Shown: positions 1 through 9,920 of the stretch, one piece after another
Numbering within the stretch: the first letter of the stretch is position 1
How the letters are laid out: each line of letters starts with the position of its first letter
Assembly (NCBI GenBank): GCA_900457075.1
Contig: UGYN01000002.1
Location: 3,782,001-3,846,000, forward strand
Length of the DNA stretch: 64,000 bases
Reading direction: 5' to 3'
DNA from: Serratia quinivorans
Lineage (GTDB): Bacteria; Pseudomonadota; Gammaproteobacteria; Enterobacterales; Enterobacteriaceae
Notes under the pieces: model-generated
Database searches by the model: none
Told to the model about the DNA's origin: nothing
What the model saw: the letters and a program-made list of their open reading frames with translations, nothing else
Translations under genes and position numbers: made by a program

Positions 1-1
1 T

Positions 2-244
2 TGGCAATGGATGACGCAGCCGGGGCTGGGAGAACTTGCTTTGATCGGCGCGCTGGACTCCGGCTGGGTGCAGGGGCGCGCCGGAAAAATTGACGGCGGC
101 AACGTTATCGGCGTAGCGCTCGGCGCGGCGCTGAATAGCCGATGGTTCAACCAGTCGCTCACCGTCGGCAAGCCGCTGGCGCACCCGGACAGCCTGAAAC
201 CCGATCTTTGGGTGGTCTACTGGCAAGCCACCGTCACATTATAA
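2..244 (+). CDS. Two-partner secretion outer-membrane transporter (TpsB, ShlB/FhaC/CdiB type), C-terminal fragment
   Basis: This is the last 80 codons of a gene that begins left of the window; the frame is open from base 2 to the TAA at 242-244. The fragment reads as the end of an Omp85-type beta-barrel (alternating hydrophobic/glycine strands, and a 'TVGKPL' stretch typical of the final strands of ShlB/CdiB proteins). Such proteins export a partner TpsA exoprotein across the outer membrane. The next gene, 65 bp downstream in the same direction, begins with exactly such a TPS domain, which supports the call and indicates a tpsB-tpsA operon. The POTRA domains and signal peptide are outside the window and cannot be checked. 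Confidence 0.75.
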   Translation, partial: WQWMTQPGLGELALIGALDSGWVQGRAGKIDGGNVIGVALGAALNSRWFNQSLTVGKPLAHPDSLKPDLWVVYWQATVTL

Positions 245-309
245 CGCCAGCGCACAGCACCGGCGCCGGTAGGCGCCTGAAAACCAATGTCCTTTCAAAG
301 GAGTGAAGA

Positions 310-3300
310 GTGGATAAGCTTAATCACCCGCTGGCGCGCGGCGCCAGCTATTTGCTGATCTATCTGACGGCACTGCAGCCGTTGCATCCGGCCTTCGCCG
401 CCGGCATCAACGCCGCCAACGGCAATACCCAGGTTCAACAGGGCAACGTGCCGGTAGTTAATATCGCCACGCCAAACGGTGCCGGCATCTCGCACAACAG
501 CTATCAGGATTTCAATGTCGCCGCGCCCGGCGCGGTGTTGAACAACGCCACCGCCGCCGGTCAGTCGCAGTTGGCCGGGCAGTTGAGTGCCAACGGCAAT
601 CTCAAAGGCAAGGCCGCGGAGCTGATCATCAATGAAGTCACCGGCGGCAGCCGTTCCGAGCTGCAGGGCAAGCTCGAGGTGTTCGGCAATAAGGCCAACG
701 TGATGATAGCCAACCCCAACGGCATCAGCTGCGACGGCTGCGGATTTATCAATGCGCCGGGCGTTACGTTGACCACCGGCAAACCGCAATTCGACAAGCA
801 GGGCGCGCTGGAAGCGCTGGAGGTCAAAAAAGGTGCAGTCACCATCGGTGGAAAAGGCCTGGACGGTTATAGCGCCGACTATGTTGACATCATCAGCCGC
901 GCCACCGAAGTGAATGGACAAATCAACGCCAACAGCCTGTCTTTGACCCAAGGTGCCAACCGCATTAGTTTTAAAGACGGCACCATCAAGCCGATCGCCG
1001 GCGAAGGCGCAAAACCAGTGCTGGCGGTGGACACCAAGGCGCTGGGTGGCATGTACGCCAACAAGATCCGCCTGGTGGCCAATGAGGATGGGGTCGGGGT
1101 TAACCTGAAAGACCTTATCACCAATCAGCGTGACATTACGCTGAACGTGAACGGTAAAATCACCCTTAACGGCACCACGCGCAGTAAGACCGACCTTAAC
1201 GTCAGCGCGAAAGAGCTGCTTGTGGCACCATGGAGCGTGGTACAGGCGGATCAGGACGCTACGCTGGCCAGCCAAACGCTGACAAACGCCTGGCAAATTA
1301 CCGCCAGCCGCGATATTCGCGTGTTCAGCGATACGGTGCGTAACGTGGGCGCCGACGCCAAAATCCATGCCAATCGCAATCTGTGGATCCAGAAGGATGC
1401 GCAGGGCAACAAGGCTAACCTGGTTGAAAACCGCTCCGCGACCATCAAGACTAATAGCGGTGATTTGGTGATACGCACGGAGCAACTGAACAACGTGCGG
1501 GATGTTGTAAGTGCTGAGTGGAAAAATATCTCCGGTAACTCCAAAGCGTTTAATAAATCTTTCGTGGGGAGTTATTACGGCACGCGACAGGGGGTGGATG
1601 CCGTAGTGACGTTAGAGCCTGAACTGAAGGACTTCGGTATAGGCAGTTGGTTTGGTGAAATCAATCTGTCGAAAAGCGATACGGTCAATGTGGGACAGGA
1701 TGAGTATCTGCTCGTTCAATCACGGGTTCCTGGCGTGATTAGCTCTGGCGGCAATGCTTATATCAATGCCGCTTCTTTATTAAACGATCAGTCGAATATC
1801 AAGGCTGAAAAAGACCTGATATTGACGGGAAAAGACTTTACCGTAAAAAGCCTGCAATTTGGTCAAAAAGACTTGTATTGGCGGCTGGGGACGTCAACTT
1901 TCGGCGTCGGGGATATTACTCGTGACGAGGATGCGCCGCCGGGAGATTGGGATTTATTGTATGTCACAGAAAAAGCGCCCTATACCAAACGGGAGGAGCT
2001 ACAGAGCTGGCAAACGAAGGGAGAGCAGAACTCGTCAATTACCGCTGGCAATAACTTAATCGTTGACGTCAAAAACACCATCAATATAGATACCTCATTG
2101 CCTTACGATCCCTCTAATGTAATAGAGGTTGGTAATACCCCGCGTGCTGATACGCTCAGTGCTAATAATATACTGTTGCATGCAGGAAAAATATTTTTAA
2201 CCGATGGCGTTGGTGCACGTAACGACTTGACCATCCAGGCGGACAATCAGGTCAACCTTGGCCAGGCCGAATTGTCTGCCGGTAGAGAGCTATCTATAAC
2301 GGCTATTAACAATATCGACGCTTGGCAAAGCCGGCTTCAGGGTACGCAGGTTAATTTAATCAGCCGCTCAGGAGATATCAAAAGCCATTCAGCAATAACC
2401 ACTCGCTATTTTCATCCCGATGGCAACGTGGCATTTGCCAACATCACTGCCAATGACCTGATGGTGAACGCAGGAAAAAACATCTTACTGGAATGACACC
2501 GAACTGCATGTTGGCTGGAACATCACTGGTATGGCAGGTAAAAGTTTCACGATCTTCAATAATGATCGTTTATTACCTCCGTCTGCTCTACTCAACAGTA
2601 CGGAACGTGTCTCCGGTCAGCAGCATTTTAATCGGGCGTTTGCCGCATCTGGCAAGGCAGAGGTGAGAGAAAACATCACGATTATCGCCGGTGAAAATAT
2701 TGACCTACCGGGAACCTATCTGAAAGCAACATTGGATATGGTGCTGAACGCAGGAAAAAGCGTTCTTCTCGGGCTAAGAACGGTTAATCCAAACTATAGC
2801 CATTATTTTAGTTCATCCCGAACGCCCGAATTGCGAGCTAGCGTCAACGGTATGCGCAGTCTGCAGATTTCTGCGGGGCAGGATGTCGCCGCACCGGGGC
2901 TTATCTTTATTCGGACGGTAATGTCACCGCCTATGCCGGCCGCAATCTCTGGCTGGGTTCGCAGGGATATTCGTATCTTGATGCTACCAACGATAATAAC
3001 AGGGACGATCGCCACCTAACCACTTTTGTGGGTGCAGGGAAAAACTTGACGTTGGCGTCGAATGGGGAGCTGTCGGCCAGTGGAGCCGCATTGTTGTCTG
3101 GTGCGGATATGGCATTGAGCACAGGCGGCAACATGCGTTTTGACGCGGTGCAAAATTACACCTATCGGGACGGTGGCAACGAGTATACGGAAAGCCTGGC
3201 TCAACAAGGCAGTGAACTCAGCGCGGGCGGTCTGATGACCGTTATTTCCAACGGCAGTATCTTGTTCCAGGCCACTAAATTGACGGCTAAAGGGGCGTTG

Positions 3301-5645
3301 GATGTGGCCGCTAAAGGCGGGTATCTCTATGCCCAGGCGATGGAGGAATCCAGCCACTACGAAAAGAAAGAGGTTAAGCGCAAGTGGTGGGGTAAAAAAA
3401 CCGAGGTTAAGCAAACCCGTCACGACGTTGTCAATAAGGTCACCGAGTTTTTCTGCCGGCGGTGATATCAACCTATTGAGCCGTGACGACAGCACCTATG
3501 AAGCCAGTAAAATTGCGGCTGGGCAAAATGCCCGATTGACCAGCACGCAGGGCAAAGTCAATTTCCGTGCAGTGAAAAATACCAGCTTTGAACAAACGGT
3601 TACGTCTTCTAAAGGATTTTATATTACTCAGTCCAACCGGGGATATGAGGAAAACAAGTGGGTATTGCCGAGCATTTATACTGGCGGCGGACTCACGGTT
3701 GATGCCGCCAAAGGCGTCAGCGCCGACGTGAAGGCAAAAAATGGCCAGGTGCTGCAAAGTGCAATTAACGCGATGGGCAACACAGCGGGTACTACATGGC
3801 TGAAAGATCTGAACAAGCGTGGTGATGTACAGTGGAACATGGTCAAGGATGCCTATGACAGTTGGGACTATAAAAGCCAGAGTCTGAACCCGGCAGTAGC
3901 GGCAGTGATTGCGATTGCTGCGGCGGCGGTAACTGCGGGCAGTTCATTGGCAGCAATGGCTGCCGCAAATGTTGGTGGTGGTATTGCCGGTGGTGCGGTG
4001 ACTGCGGGTATGTCCTCGCTGGCATCCCAGGCGGCGGTCGCGATTGTCGAAAATAAAGGCAATATGTCAAAAGCGTTGCGCGCATTGGGGAATAGCGACA
4101 CGGTAAAAGCGACGGCGACCTCCATGGCGATTGGTGGGGCGTTGAGCGGTTTCGATTCGGCAATGGGGTGGGATAAGGCGGCCAACGGAACGCCAAATAA
4201 TCCGAACGATGTCAAACTGCCACAACTGAGTAATCAGGACTGGAGCAAGGTGGCGCAACGGGTGGCGGGGCAGTCGGTCATCAGTTCGAGCCTCAACACC
4301 ACCATCAACGGCGGCAGCTTTAAAGACAATCTGACTAACGCCTTGTTGGCCAATATCGGTAGTCAGATTAATGCCGAAGGGGCGAAGCTGATTGGTGATA
4401 ACGGGGAGGTATTGGGTGTCGTCGGTAAATCTGTCAGCCATGCAGTGGTTGCCGGCGTAGCGGCTGAAATCGGACGTGGTGACGGCAAGGGCGCGGCGGC
4501 CGGGGCGCTGGCGGCGGAGCTGGCTGGCGTTATTATGCAAAGCACGTTGTTCGAACCGGCCAACCTCAATGAAAAAGAACGTCAGCTGCTGCGTCTGCAG
4601 GAGGCGATGAATGGCAACGAGGTTAAAGAGCAAACGGCACGTGTTATCGGTGCGCTGACCGGTGCTTTGACTACCCATACGCCAGAAGGGGCTTACAGCG
4701 CTGCGGACAGTGCGCAATCTGTCTACCGTTACAACATGACGGAACATATGTTGCTGCAGTATGCGCTGGATAATCAGAAAGATATTTTGGCCGCTGATAA
4801 AGGCGATGTTGCTGCGGCAAAACGTGTTGTGGCTCGCCGAGAAGCTGCCGCAATAGTGGCGACCGTTGGTGGCGGCGGTCTGGTACTTACTGCGGGGGGG
4901 GATGACGCTGGTGGGAGCTGCGCCAGAATTAGTTCTGGCGGCACGATTGGCGATTGCCGGTTGCAAAACCAACCCCGCGCTTTGCCTGAACCAGGCCGGA
5001 ATTTTTGCCGCAGACATTGTGGCACCGGAGGCCATAATTGGAACGGGAGCCGTCACTACCGGCAGCACGCTGATCTTGGGGAAAACCGAGGATAGCGTGA
5101 AGAAGCTAACGCAGCAGTTGGTGAAGACTTCTGATGAGTTGTATAAAACAAAAACCTTCAATGCTCAACCGGTCGCAGATTTCATCAAGGGCGAAACGGC
5201 TGAGGGTGCCAATCTGTCGACCAAAACGGCGAATTACCTGCGGGATATTCAGAAAACCAACACAGATCAGTTGGTCAAGCTTTTCGATAAAACGGAGGTA
5301 GATGGCAAGGTAAATGTTTTTGGAAAATCAATACAGCAAGTTTTAGGTGATGGTGGGAGTAACAAAAAAGGAACAACAAAAGTTTTTGCGTCCGAGACGC
5401 TAACAGATAAGGAAATCTATGATTATGCTCAGTCACTTACTGGAGGTCTTCCCCTTAAAGAGGTAAGAAACTCGAAAGGGGTTGTTTACTTTGCTAAGTT
5501 TGATGGGAAAATAGTCAATTTAAGAAACTACTCTTCAAGTTCGCAAGAGTCGAAAGCTCGATGGACCATTGATATTATAGGAAATAAGAATATAAATACA
5601 ATGTCTAAACTTTCTGATAATAAGTTTGAAATAAAATTTAGATAG
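310..5645 (+). pseudogene. TpsA / CdiA-type filamentous haemagglutinin exoprotein with C-terminal toxin; frame broken at four homopolymers
   Basis: The protein starts at GTG 310 (AAAGGAG just upstream) with a signal peptide and a TPS secretion domain containing the hallmark NPNGI motif (about residues 134-138). Long FHA-type beta-helical repeats follow (many 'AGKN', 'SAGGD' turns), then an Ala/Gly-rich DUF637-like region (about 3880-4500), the 'YRYNMTEH' pretoxin segment (4726-4749) and a variable C-terminus. As written the frame breaks at A6 2475-2480 (one extra), G4 2896-2899 (one missing), T5 3448-3452 (one extra) and G8 4894-4901 (one extra). Repair gives one ORF of about 1777 residues ending at TAG 5643-5645. 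Pieces: 310-2496, 2531-3019, 3028-3465, 3302-5095, 4866-5645. Exported by the TpsB encoded upstream, it probably acts as a contact-dependent toxin or adhesin. Whether the breaks are real decay or sequencing error cannot be decided here. Confidence 0.85.
5150..5645 (+). other. Variable C-terminal toxin module of the TpsA protein
   Basis: The last roughly 160 codons leave the GC-rich repeat style and become distinctly AT-rich and Lys/Asn/Ser-rich, as is usual for interchangeable CdiA-CT or polymorphic toxin tips. Visible features are a run containing 'VYFAKFDGKIVNLRNY', a Ser-rich 'SSSS' loop, 'ARWTIDIIGN' and a terminal 'EIKFR'. This ending resembles C-terminal domains I associate with haemagglutinin-type toxins, but I cannot name the enzymatic activity. 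The module is followed immediately by a small gene of the DUF596 family, the expected place for the cognate immunity protein. The boundaries are approximate. Confidence 0.55.
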
Positions 5646-5654
5646 GTGATTTCT

Positions 5655-6020
5655 ATGCTGACAGAAGAACAATATAAAAATAGAAAAGAGACTCTTGAAG
5701 GCGCATCAATGGTGACTATATGGGAGAATATTCATCCAGATAGCATCTCTGGGGAAATAACTCTTTCTTTTAACGAAGAAAAAGAGTTGTTTTTATGGTT
5801 TATTGAACGTCTTATGCATGATGGGAAAGTAAAACTTGGCAGTGACGGCCTGTTTTTAACTGGAAGTATAAAAGAGCAAATAGATAGATTTCGTGTTAAT
5901 TTCCCCAATACCCCTGAAGATATGGAGCATGGGGCTTTCAATGGTTATTGGTTCTTATCTGATGCTTGTTCTGCGGGTATTGTCTGGATCCATGATGATG
6001 GATATCAAGACTGGACCTGA
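5655..6020 (+). CDS. DUF596-family protein, probable immunity protein for the TpsA toxin
   Basis: The protein has 121 residues starting at ATG 5655, chosen because AGGTGA lies 5 nt upstream; an in-frame GTG at 5646 overlaps that ribosome binding site. It is acidic and soluble with no signal peptide or membrane segment, and ends in 'GIVWIHDDGYQDWT', a tail I recognise from the DUF596 family (small proteins found beside haemagglutinin/TPS genes). It starts 9 bp after the toxin stop codon and shares its AT-rich composition, so the two probably moved together. The likely role is to neutralise the toxin in the cytoplasm of sister cells. Family assignment is from motif memory; the immunity function is inferred from position. 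Confidence 0.6.
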   Translation: MLTEEQYKNRKETLEGASMVTIWENIHPDSISGEITLSFNEEKELFLWFIERLMHDGKVKLGSDGLFLTGSIKEQIDRFRVNFPNTPEDMEHGAFNGYWFLSDACSAGIVWIHDDGYQDWT

Positions 6021-6068
6021 TTTTCTTTCGTCATATTAACGACAAGTAAGGGCCGATAAGTTCCTCAT

Positions 6069-6094
6069 AAAAAACCCGCTTTCGCGGGTTTTTT
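6069..6094. terminator. Bidirectional Rho-independent terminator
   Basis: AAAAAACCCGC / GCGGGTTTTTT hairpin with a four-base loop and A/T tracts on both sides. It lies between the rightward toxin/immunity operon and the leftward speG gene, so it can stop both. Confidence 0.85.
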
Positions 6095-6096
6095 GC

Positions 6097-6651
6097 TTAC
6101 TTCACCAGAGGCTTATCGCTGGCAGCGGTTTTGAATTTTGCCATGTACTGCGGCTGGAAGATGCACATGCGCAGCACGGTGCGGTATTCGCCGTTAACGA
6201 AGAATTCGTCAATCAGCTCACCTTCTACCTCGAAGCCCAGCTTGCTGTAAATGTGGATCGCCTTCGGGTTCTCTTTGTCGACGATCAGGTACAGCTTGTA
6301 CAGGTTCAGTACCGAGAAACCGTAATCCATCGCCAGTTTGGCGGCGATAGTGGCGTAACCTTTACCCTGATGAGTCGGATCAATAATGATCTGGAATTCT
6401 GCGCGGCGGTGGATGTGGTCGATCTCCACCAGTTCCACCAGCCCGACTTTGGCGCCCTGGTGTTCGATAATAAAGCGGCGTTCGCTCTGGTCGTGGATGT
6501 GCTTGTCGTACAGGTCGGAAAGCTCAACAAAGGCTTCGTAAGGTTCTTCGAACCAATAGCGCATCACGCTGGCGTTGTTGTCCATCTGGTGGACGAACGT
6601 CAAATCATCCCGTTCCAGTGGGCGTAGCTTGACGTTGGTAGGGCTGGACAT
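6097..6651 (-). CDS. speG: Spermidine N1-acetyltransferase
   Basis: This 184-residue GNAT-fold enzyme transfers acetyl from acetyl-CoA to spermidine or spermine, lowering polyamine toxicity. The sequence is nearly colinear with E. coli SpeG (186 aa): the '[17 protein letters not shown]' segment (about 25-41) that forms the polyamine site, the '[14 protein letters not shown]' region, the acetyl-CoA loop 'QGKGYA' (95-100) and 'YRTVLRM' near the end. It is a single gene on the minus strand that ends against the terminator of the toxin operon. Confidence 0.95.
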   Translation of the reverse strand: MSSPTNVKLRPLERDDLTFVHQMDNNASVMRYWFEEPYEAFVELSDLYDKHIHDQSERRFIIEHQGAKVGLVELVEIDHIHRRAEFQIIIDPTHQGKGYATIAAKLAMDYGFSVLNLYKLYLIVDKENPKAIHIYSKLGFEVEGELIDEFFVNGEYRTVLRMCIFQPQYMAKFKTAASDKPLVK

Positions 6652-6795
6652 GGGGGTTCCTTATGTCGTGGAGGGTACCAATGATAATACTGCACAATAC
6701 ATTATGGTCAGGATGAAGGCCTGAGTCGCGTATTTTTTCGTAAACAAAGCCGTTATACTGCCTGAAATATAGACAACTCAGAGAGGACGTATTCC

Positions 6796-6990
6796 ATGGC
6801 GATAAAACCTCCACTTTCTACCTTGCCGGTGCTGGGTTCGGCCGAACAAACAGAGAGCTACGATCGTTGGTACCGGGCCAAGGTTGAATCAGCCATTAAC
6901 AGTGAGCAGCCAAGAATTCCGCACGAACAGGTGATGACTGAACTGCAAGCTCGTTTAGCAGCAAAGAAAAAATTGCGCAAAATGGGATGA
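6796..6990 (+). CDS. Antitoxin of a ParE/RelE-type toxin-antitoxin pair (stability determinant / PaaA2-like)
   Basis: The product is a small basic protein of 64 residues. A central 'YDRWYRAKVESAI..' helix and 'RIPHEQVMTELQARL' match the PaaA2/'stability determinant' antitoxin pattern, in which a disordered N-terminus and two helices wrap a ParE toxin. GAGAGGA precedes ATG 6796 and a TATACT element (6754-6759) could be its -10 box. It ends in TGA 6988-6990, four bases before the toxin start at 6994, a normal TA operon arrangement. This gene looks intact although its toxin partner does not. Confidence 0.65.
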   Translation: MAIKPPLSTLPVLGSAEQTESYDRWYRAKVESAINSEQPRIPHEQVMTELQARLAAKKKLRKMG

Positions 6991-6993
6991 TCA

Positions 6994-7250
6994 ATGCGGA
7001 TAGAATGGAGCAGTGAAGCTCAGGAAGAGCTATGGAGCATTATTGATTATATCGATGACAGAATTCCGCAGGCGGCGCGAAAATCGATGCGGTAGTCCTT
7101 TCTCTGCCGTTAAACCCTTTAATTTATCGCTTGGGTAGGGTGGATAATACGCGAGAAATTGTCGTTCATCCCAACTACCTGATTGTTTATAGAATCATCG
7201 GGCATATAGAAGTTCTTAGTGTTATTCACGCCAAGCGGGAATATCCGTGA
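6994..7250 (+). pseudogene. ParE/RelE-family toxin gene, internally deleted and frameshifted
   Basis: Reading from ATG 6994 gives 'MRIEWSSEAQEELWSIIDYI' and then a premature TAG at 7093-7095. The remainder of a typical ParE toxin is found in another frame (7083-7250): 'LSLPLNPLIYRLGRV', then 'TREIVVHPNYLIVYRI' and a C-terminal 'HAKREYP'. Comparison with family architecture suggests several residues are lost at about 7070-7083 between helix 1/2 and the strand region. The change is therefore a small out-of-frame deletion rather than a one-base homopolymer slip. An intact ParE would bind DNA gyrase; this copy is almost certainly inactive. Confidence 0.7.
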
Positions 7251-7256
7251 ATAAAA

Positions 7257-7280
7257 AACCCCGGCTGAAAGCCAGGGTTT
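7257..7280. terminator. Rho-independent terminator downstream of purN
   Basis: Hairpin AAACCCcGGC / GCCaGGGTTT with an A-rich side. It sits between the convergent parE remnant and purN and can serve purMN transcription on the minus strand. Confidence 0.65.
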
Positions 7281-7300
7281 GAAGAAACTCAAGATACATT

Positions 7301-7939
7301 TTAGTCCGCCGCATGCCCTTGTTCGGGCAGGCGCTTACCATCGAGCCAGGCCGCGTCATCACGCATCGCCAACCGACCTTCGACAAACCAGTTCACCACC
7401 AGCGGATAAATCAGGTGTTCCTGTGTTTGCACTCGCTCGACTACCTCATCCTCCTCGTCACCGGGGAAGATCGGCACCTTGGCTTGCAAAATGACCGGGC
7501 CGCCGTCGAGCTGTTCGGTCACGAAGTGCACCGAGGTGCCGTGTTCGCTGTCACCGTTGTCGATGGCTTGCCGGTGGGTGTGCAACCCAGGGTATTTTGG
7601 TAGCAGGGAAGGGTGAATGTTCAGCATGCGTCCGGCAAAGTGCTGCACGAACTGCGGGCTGAGAATGCGCATATAACCCGCCAGCACCACCAAATCCGGT
7701 TGATACTGGTCAATGGCTTCTGCCAGCGCGACGTCAAACGCCGCACGGTCGGCATAGGCCTTGGCATCCAGCGCATGGGCGGCAATGTCTGCCGCTTGCG
7801 CACGTTGCAGGCCATAAGCCTGCGCCCGGTTGCTGAATACCGCCACAATTTCGGCGGCAATCCGGCCCTGCTGGCAGGCATCAATCAGCGCCTGGAGATT
7901 ACTCCCCTGGCCGGAGACCAACACCACGATCTTTTTCAT
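7301..7939 (-). CDS. purN: Phosphoribosylglycinamide formyltransferase 1
   Basis: The 212-residue GART enzyme transfers a formyl group from 10-formyl-THF to GAR in step 3 of purine synthesis. The catalytic triad is visible as N107 and H109 in 'MLNIHPSLLPKYPG' and D145 in 'EQLDGGPVI'; the N-terminal 'VSGQGSNLQALID' binds the phosphoribosyl substrate. Its ATG overlaps the purM stop codon (TGATG at 7937-7941), so the two genes are translationally coupled in a purMN operon as in E. coli. Confidence 0.96.
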   Translation of the reverse strand: MKKIVVLVSGQGSNLQALIDACQQGRIAAEIVAVFSNRAQAYGLQRAQAADIAAHALDAKAYADRAAFDVALAEAIDQYQPDLVVLAGYMRILSPQFVQHFAGRMLNIHPSLLPKYPGLHTHRQAIDNGDSEHGTSVHFVTEQLDGGPVILQAKVPIFPGDEEDEVVERVQTQEHLIYPLVVNWFVEGRLAMRDDAAWLDGKRLPEQGHAAD

Positions 7940-8976
7940 CAGTTGATGACCACTTGTTGTTCGTCGGAAGAAGCGGTCAGTTTACCGATCTTCCACGCTT
8001 TTTCACCGGCTGCGGTCAACAATGCGATGGCAGATTCAACCGATTCTTCCGGCAGAGCGATCACCATGCCCACGCCACAGTTAAAGGTGCGGTACATTTC
8101 GTGACGGCTGACGTTACCGGTTTGCTGCAGCCAGTTGAAGACGGCCGGCCACTGCCAGCTGGATTCGTCGATCACCGCCTGCATGCCTTCCGGCAGTACG
8201 CGTGGGATATTTTCCCAGAAGCCGCCGCCGGTCAGGTGAGCGATAGCATGCACGTCGATTTTCTCGATCAGCTCCAGTACGGATTTCACATAAATTTTGG
8301 TTGGTGCCAGCAGATGGTCAGCCAGTGGTTGGCCTTCCAGAACTGTAGTGGTTGGGTCGGTGTTGCTGACTTCCAGAATTTTGCGCACCAGCGAGTAACC
8401 GTTGGAGTGCGGGCCGGAAGCGCCGAGGGCGATCAGGGCATCGCCGGACTGCACCTTGCTGCCGTCGATGATTTCGGATTTCTCGACCACGCCGACGCAA
8501 AAGCCGGCCACGTCGTAATCTTCGCCATGATACATGCCTGGCATTTCGGCGGTTTCACCGCCCACCAGCGCACAACCGGACTGCTTGCAGCCCTCGGCGA
8601 TACCGGTGATCACGCTGGCCGCGGTGTCCACGTCCAGTTTGCCGGTCGCGAAGTAATCCAGGAAGAACAGCGGCTCAGCGCCCTGTACCACCAAATCGTT
8701 CACACACATTGCAACCAGATCGATGCCGATGGTGTCGTGTCGTTTCAGGTCCATCGCCAGACGCAGCTTGGTGCCTACGCCGTCGGTACCGGAAACCAGT
8801 ATCGGCTCGCGGTATTTCTGCGGCAACGCACACAGGGCGCCAAAACCGCCCAGACCACCCATGACTTCAGGGCGGCGGGTCTGTTTAACTACACCTTTGA
8901 TGCGGTCTACCAATGCATTGCCAGCATCGATATCGACACCTGCGTCTTTATAGCTGAGAGAGGTTTTGTCGGTCAC
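7939..8976 (-). CDS. purM: Phosphoribosylformylglycinamidine cyclo-ligase (AIR synthetase)
   Basis: The enzyme of 345 residues performs the ATP-dependent ring closure of FGAM to AIR in purine synthesis. The GTG start at 8976 was preferred over upstream in-frame codons because it gives the E. coli length and the family N-terminus ('[19 protein letters not shown]') and has GGGGA upstream. Conserved segments include '[13 protein letters not shown]', '[11 protein letters not shown]', 'SNGYSLVRK' and '[13 protein letters not shown]'. It is first in the purMN operon and has a PurR operator about 85 bp upstream. Confidence 0.96.
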   Translation of the reverse strand: MTDKTSLSYKDAGVDIDAGNALVDRIKGVVKQTRRPEVMGGLGGFGALCALPQKYREPILVSGTDGVGTKLRLAMDLKRHDTIGIDLVAMCVNDLVVQGAEPLFFLDYFATGKLDVDTAASVITGIAEGCKQSGCALVGGETAEMPGMYHGEDYDVAGFCVGVVEKSEIIDGSKVQSGDALIALGASGPHSNGYSLVRKILEVSNTDPTTTVLEGQPLADHLLAPTKIYVKSVLELIEKIDVHAIAHLTGGGFWENIPRVLPEGMQAVIDESSWQWPAVFNWLQQTGNVSRHEMYRTFNCGVGMVIALPEESVESAIALLTAAGEKAWKIGKLTASSDEQQVVIN

Positions 8977-9061
8977 TGCGCGATCCCCACGACGGTTTGC
9001 GGTTTGAAAACTGTGCATCCGGCATTGATTCCGGACTAAGGCGCGGCAATTCTAACAGCGC

Positions 9062-9077
9062 AGGCAAACGTTTGCGA
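9062..9077. promoter_or_regulatory. PurR operator upstream of purMN
   Basis: The perfect palindrome GCAAACGTTTGC (9064-9075) is the core of the PurR consensus ACGCAAACGTTTGCGT. It lies between divergent purM and upp. On the minus strand it overlaps the region expected for the -35 element of purM (a TAGAAT -10 candidate lies about 17 nt further on), so purine-loaded PurR should repress purMN. Confidence 0.85.
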
Positions 9078-9231
9078 GTGGCTTGTGAACCAGCTCCGAT
9101 TTTTCGTCATCTATACTGTTATTCAATCTTTTGTTGATCCCGATCGGGCTATTGTGGGTGGCGCAGTCGGCAAAAGGAGGTATAATCCGGCGATTTTTTT
9201 GGCCGTCAACCACCTTAATAGGAGAAAAATG

Positions 9232-9858
9232 ATGAAGATCGTTGAGGTGAAACACCCGCTGGTGAAACACAAGCTTGGTCTGATGCGTGAAAATGACATC
9301 AGCACCAAACGCTTCCGTGAGCTGGCTTCGGAAGTGGGTAGTTTGCTGACCTATGAAGCGACCGCCGATCTGGAAACGGAGAAAGTGACCATCGATGGCT
9401 GGTGTGGTCCGGTTGAAATTGACCAGATTAAAGGGAAAAAAATTACCGTCGTACCTATCCTGCGTGCCGGTCTGGGTATGATGGAAGGGGTATTGGAAAA
9501 CGTTCCTAGCGCGCGCATCAGCGTAGTGGGCGTTTACCGTGACGAAGAAACCCTGGAGCCGGTACCTTATTTCCAAAAGCTGGTTTCCAACATCGAAGAG
9601 CGTCTGGCGCTGGTGGTTGACCCGATGCTGGCAACCGGTGGCTCGATGATCGCCACTATCGATCTGCTGAAGAAAGCCGGCTGCAACAGCATCAAGGTGC
9701 TGGTACTGGTCGCGGCACCGGAAGGTATCGCTGCGCTGGAGAAAGCGCACCCGGACGTCGAACTCTACACCGCTTCTATCGATCAATGCCTGAATGACAA
9801 GGGCTACATCGTGCCGGGCCTGGGTGATGCGGGCGATAAGATATTTGGTACCAAATAA
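9232..9858 (+). CDS. upp: Uracil phosphoribosyltransferase
   Basis: This 208-residue enzyme converts uracil plus PRPP to UMP in pyrimidine salvage. It has the same length as E. coli Upp and the PRPP-binding loop 'DPMLATGGS' (130-138); '[14 protein letters not shown]' closes the uracil site. Two tandem ATGs are present; the second (9232) gives the family N-terminus '[16 protein letters not shown]' and is better spaced from GGAG 9221-9224. A TATAAT hexamer at 9181-9186 is a strong -10 candidate. uraA follows 62 bp downstream. Confidence 0.97.
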   Translation: MKIVEVKHPLVKHKLGLMRENDISTKRFRELASEVGSLLTYEATADLETEKVTIDGWCGPVEIDQIKGKKITVVPILRAGLGMMEGVLENVPSARISVVGVYRDEETLEPVPYFQKLVSNIEERLALVVDPMLATGGSMIATIDLLKKAGCNSIKVLVLVAAPEGIAALEKAHPDVELYTASIDQCLNDKGYIVPGLGDAGDKIFGTK

Positions 9859-9864
9859 AAATTG

Positions 9865-9891
9865 AAGCCGACGATGAGTCGGCTTTTTTTT
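9865..9891 (+). terminator. Intercistronic terminator/attenuator between upp and uraA
   Basis: AAGCCGAC / GTCGGCTT hairpin with a five-base loop followed by eight T residues, in the upp-uraA spacer. It should make uraA expression only partial from the upp promoter. Confidence 0.8.
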
Positions 9892-9920
9892 GACCGGAAA
9901 ATAATTAGAGGAAAAACCCC

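Noticed and set aside
295..1485. 396-residue minus-strand ORF opposite the TpsA gene
   Set aside because: Antisense shadow of the GC-rich TPS domain; no ribosome binding site or recognisable domain, and the plus strand encodes clear family motifs.
2475..4901. Programmed frameshifting in the TpsA gene
   Set aside because: The four sites need both +1 and -1 corrections at different homopolymers with no consistent slippery pattern; error or decay explains them better.
4067..5161. 364-residue minus-strand ORF opposite the TpsA C-terminus
   Set aside because: Antisense artefact; overlaps a well-supported coding frame across its length.
7954..9039. 361-residue plus-strand ORF opposite purM
   Set aside because: Complete antisense overlap with an unmistakable purM gene.
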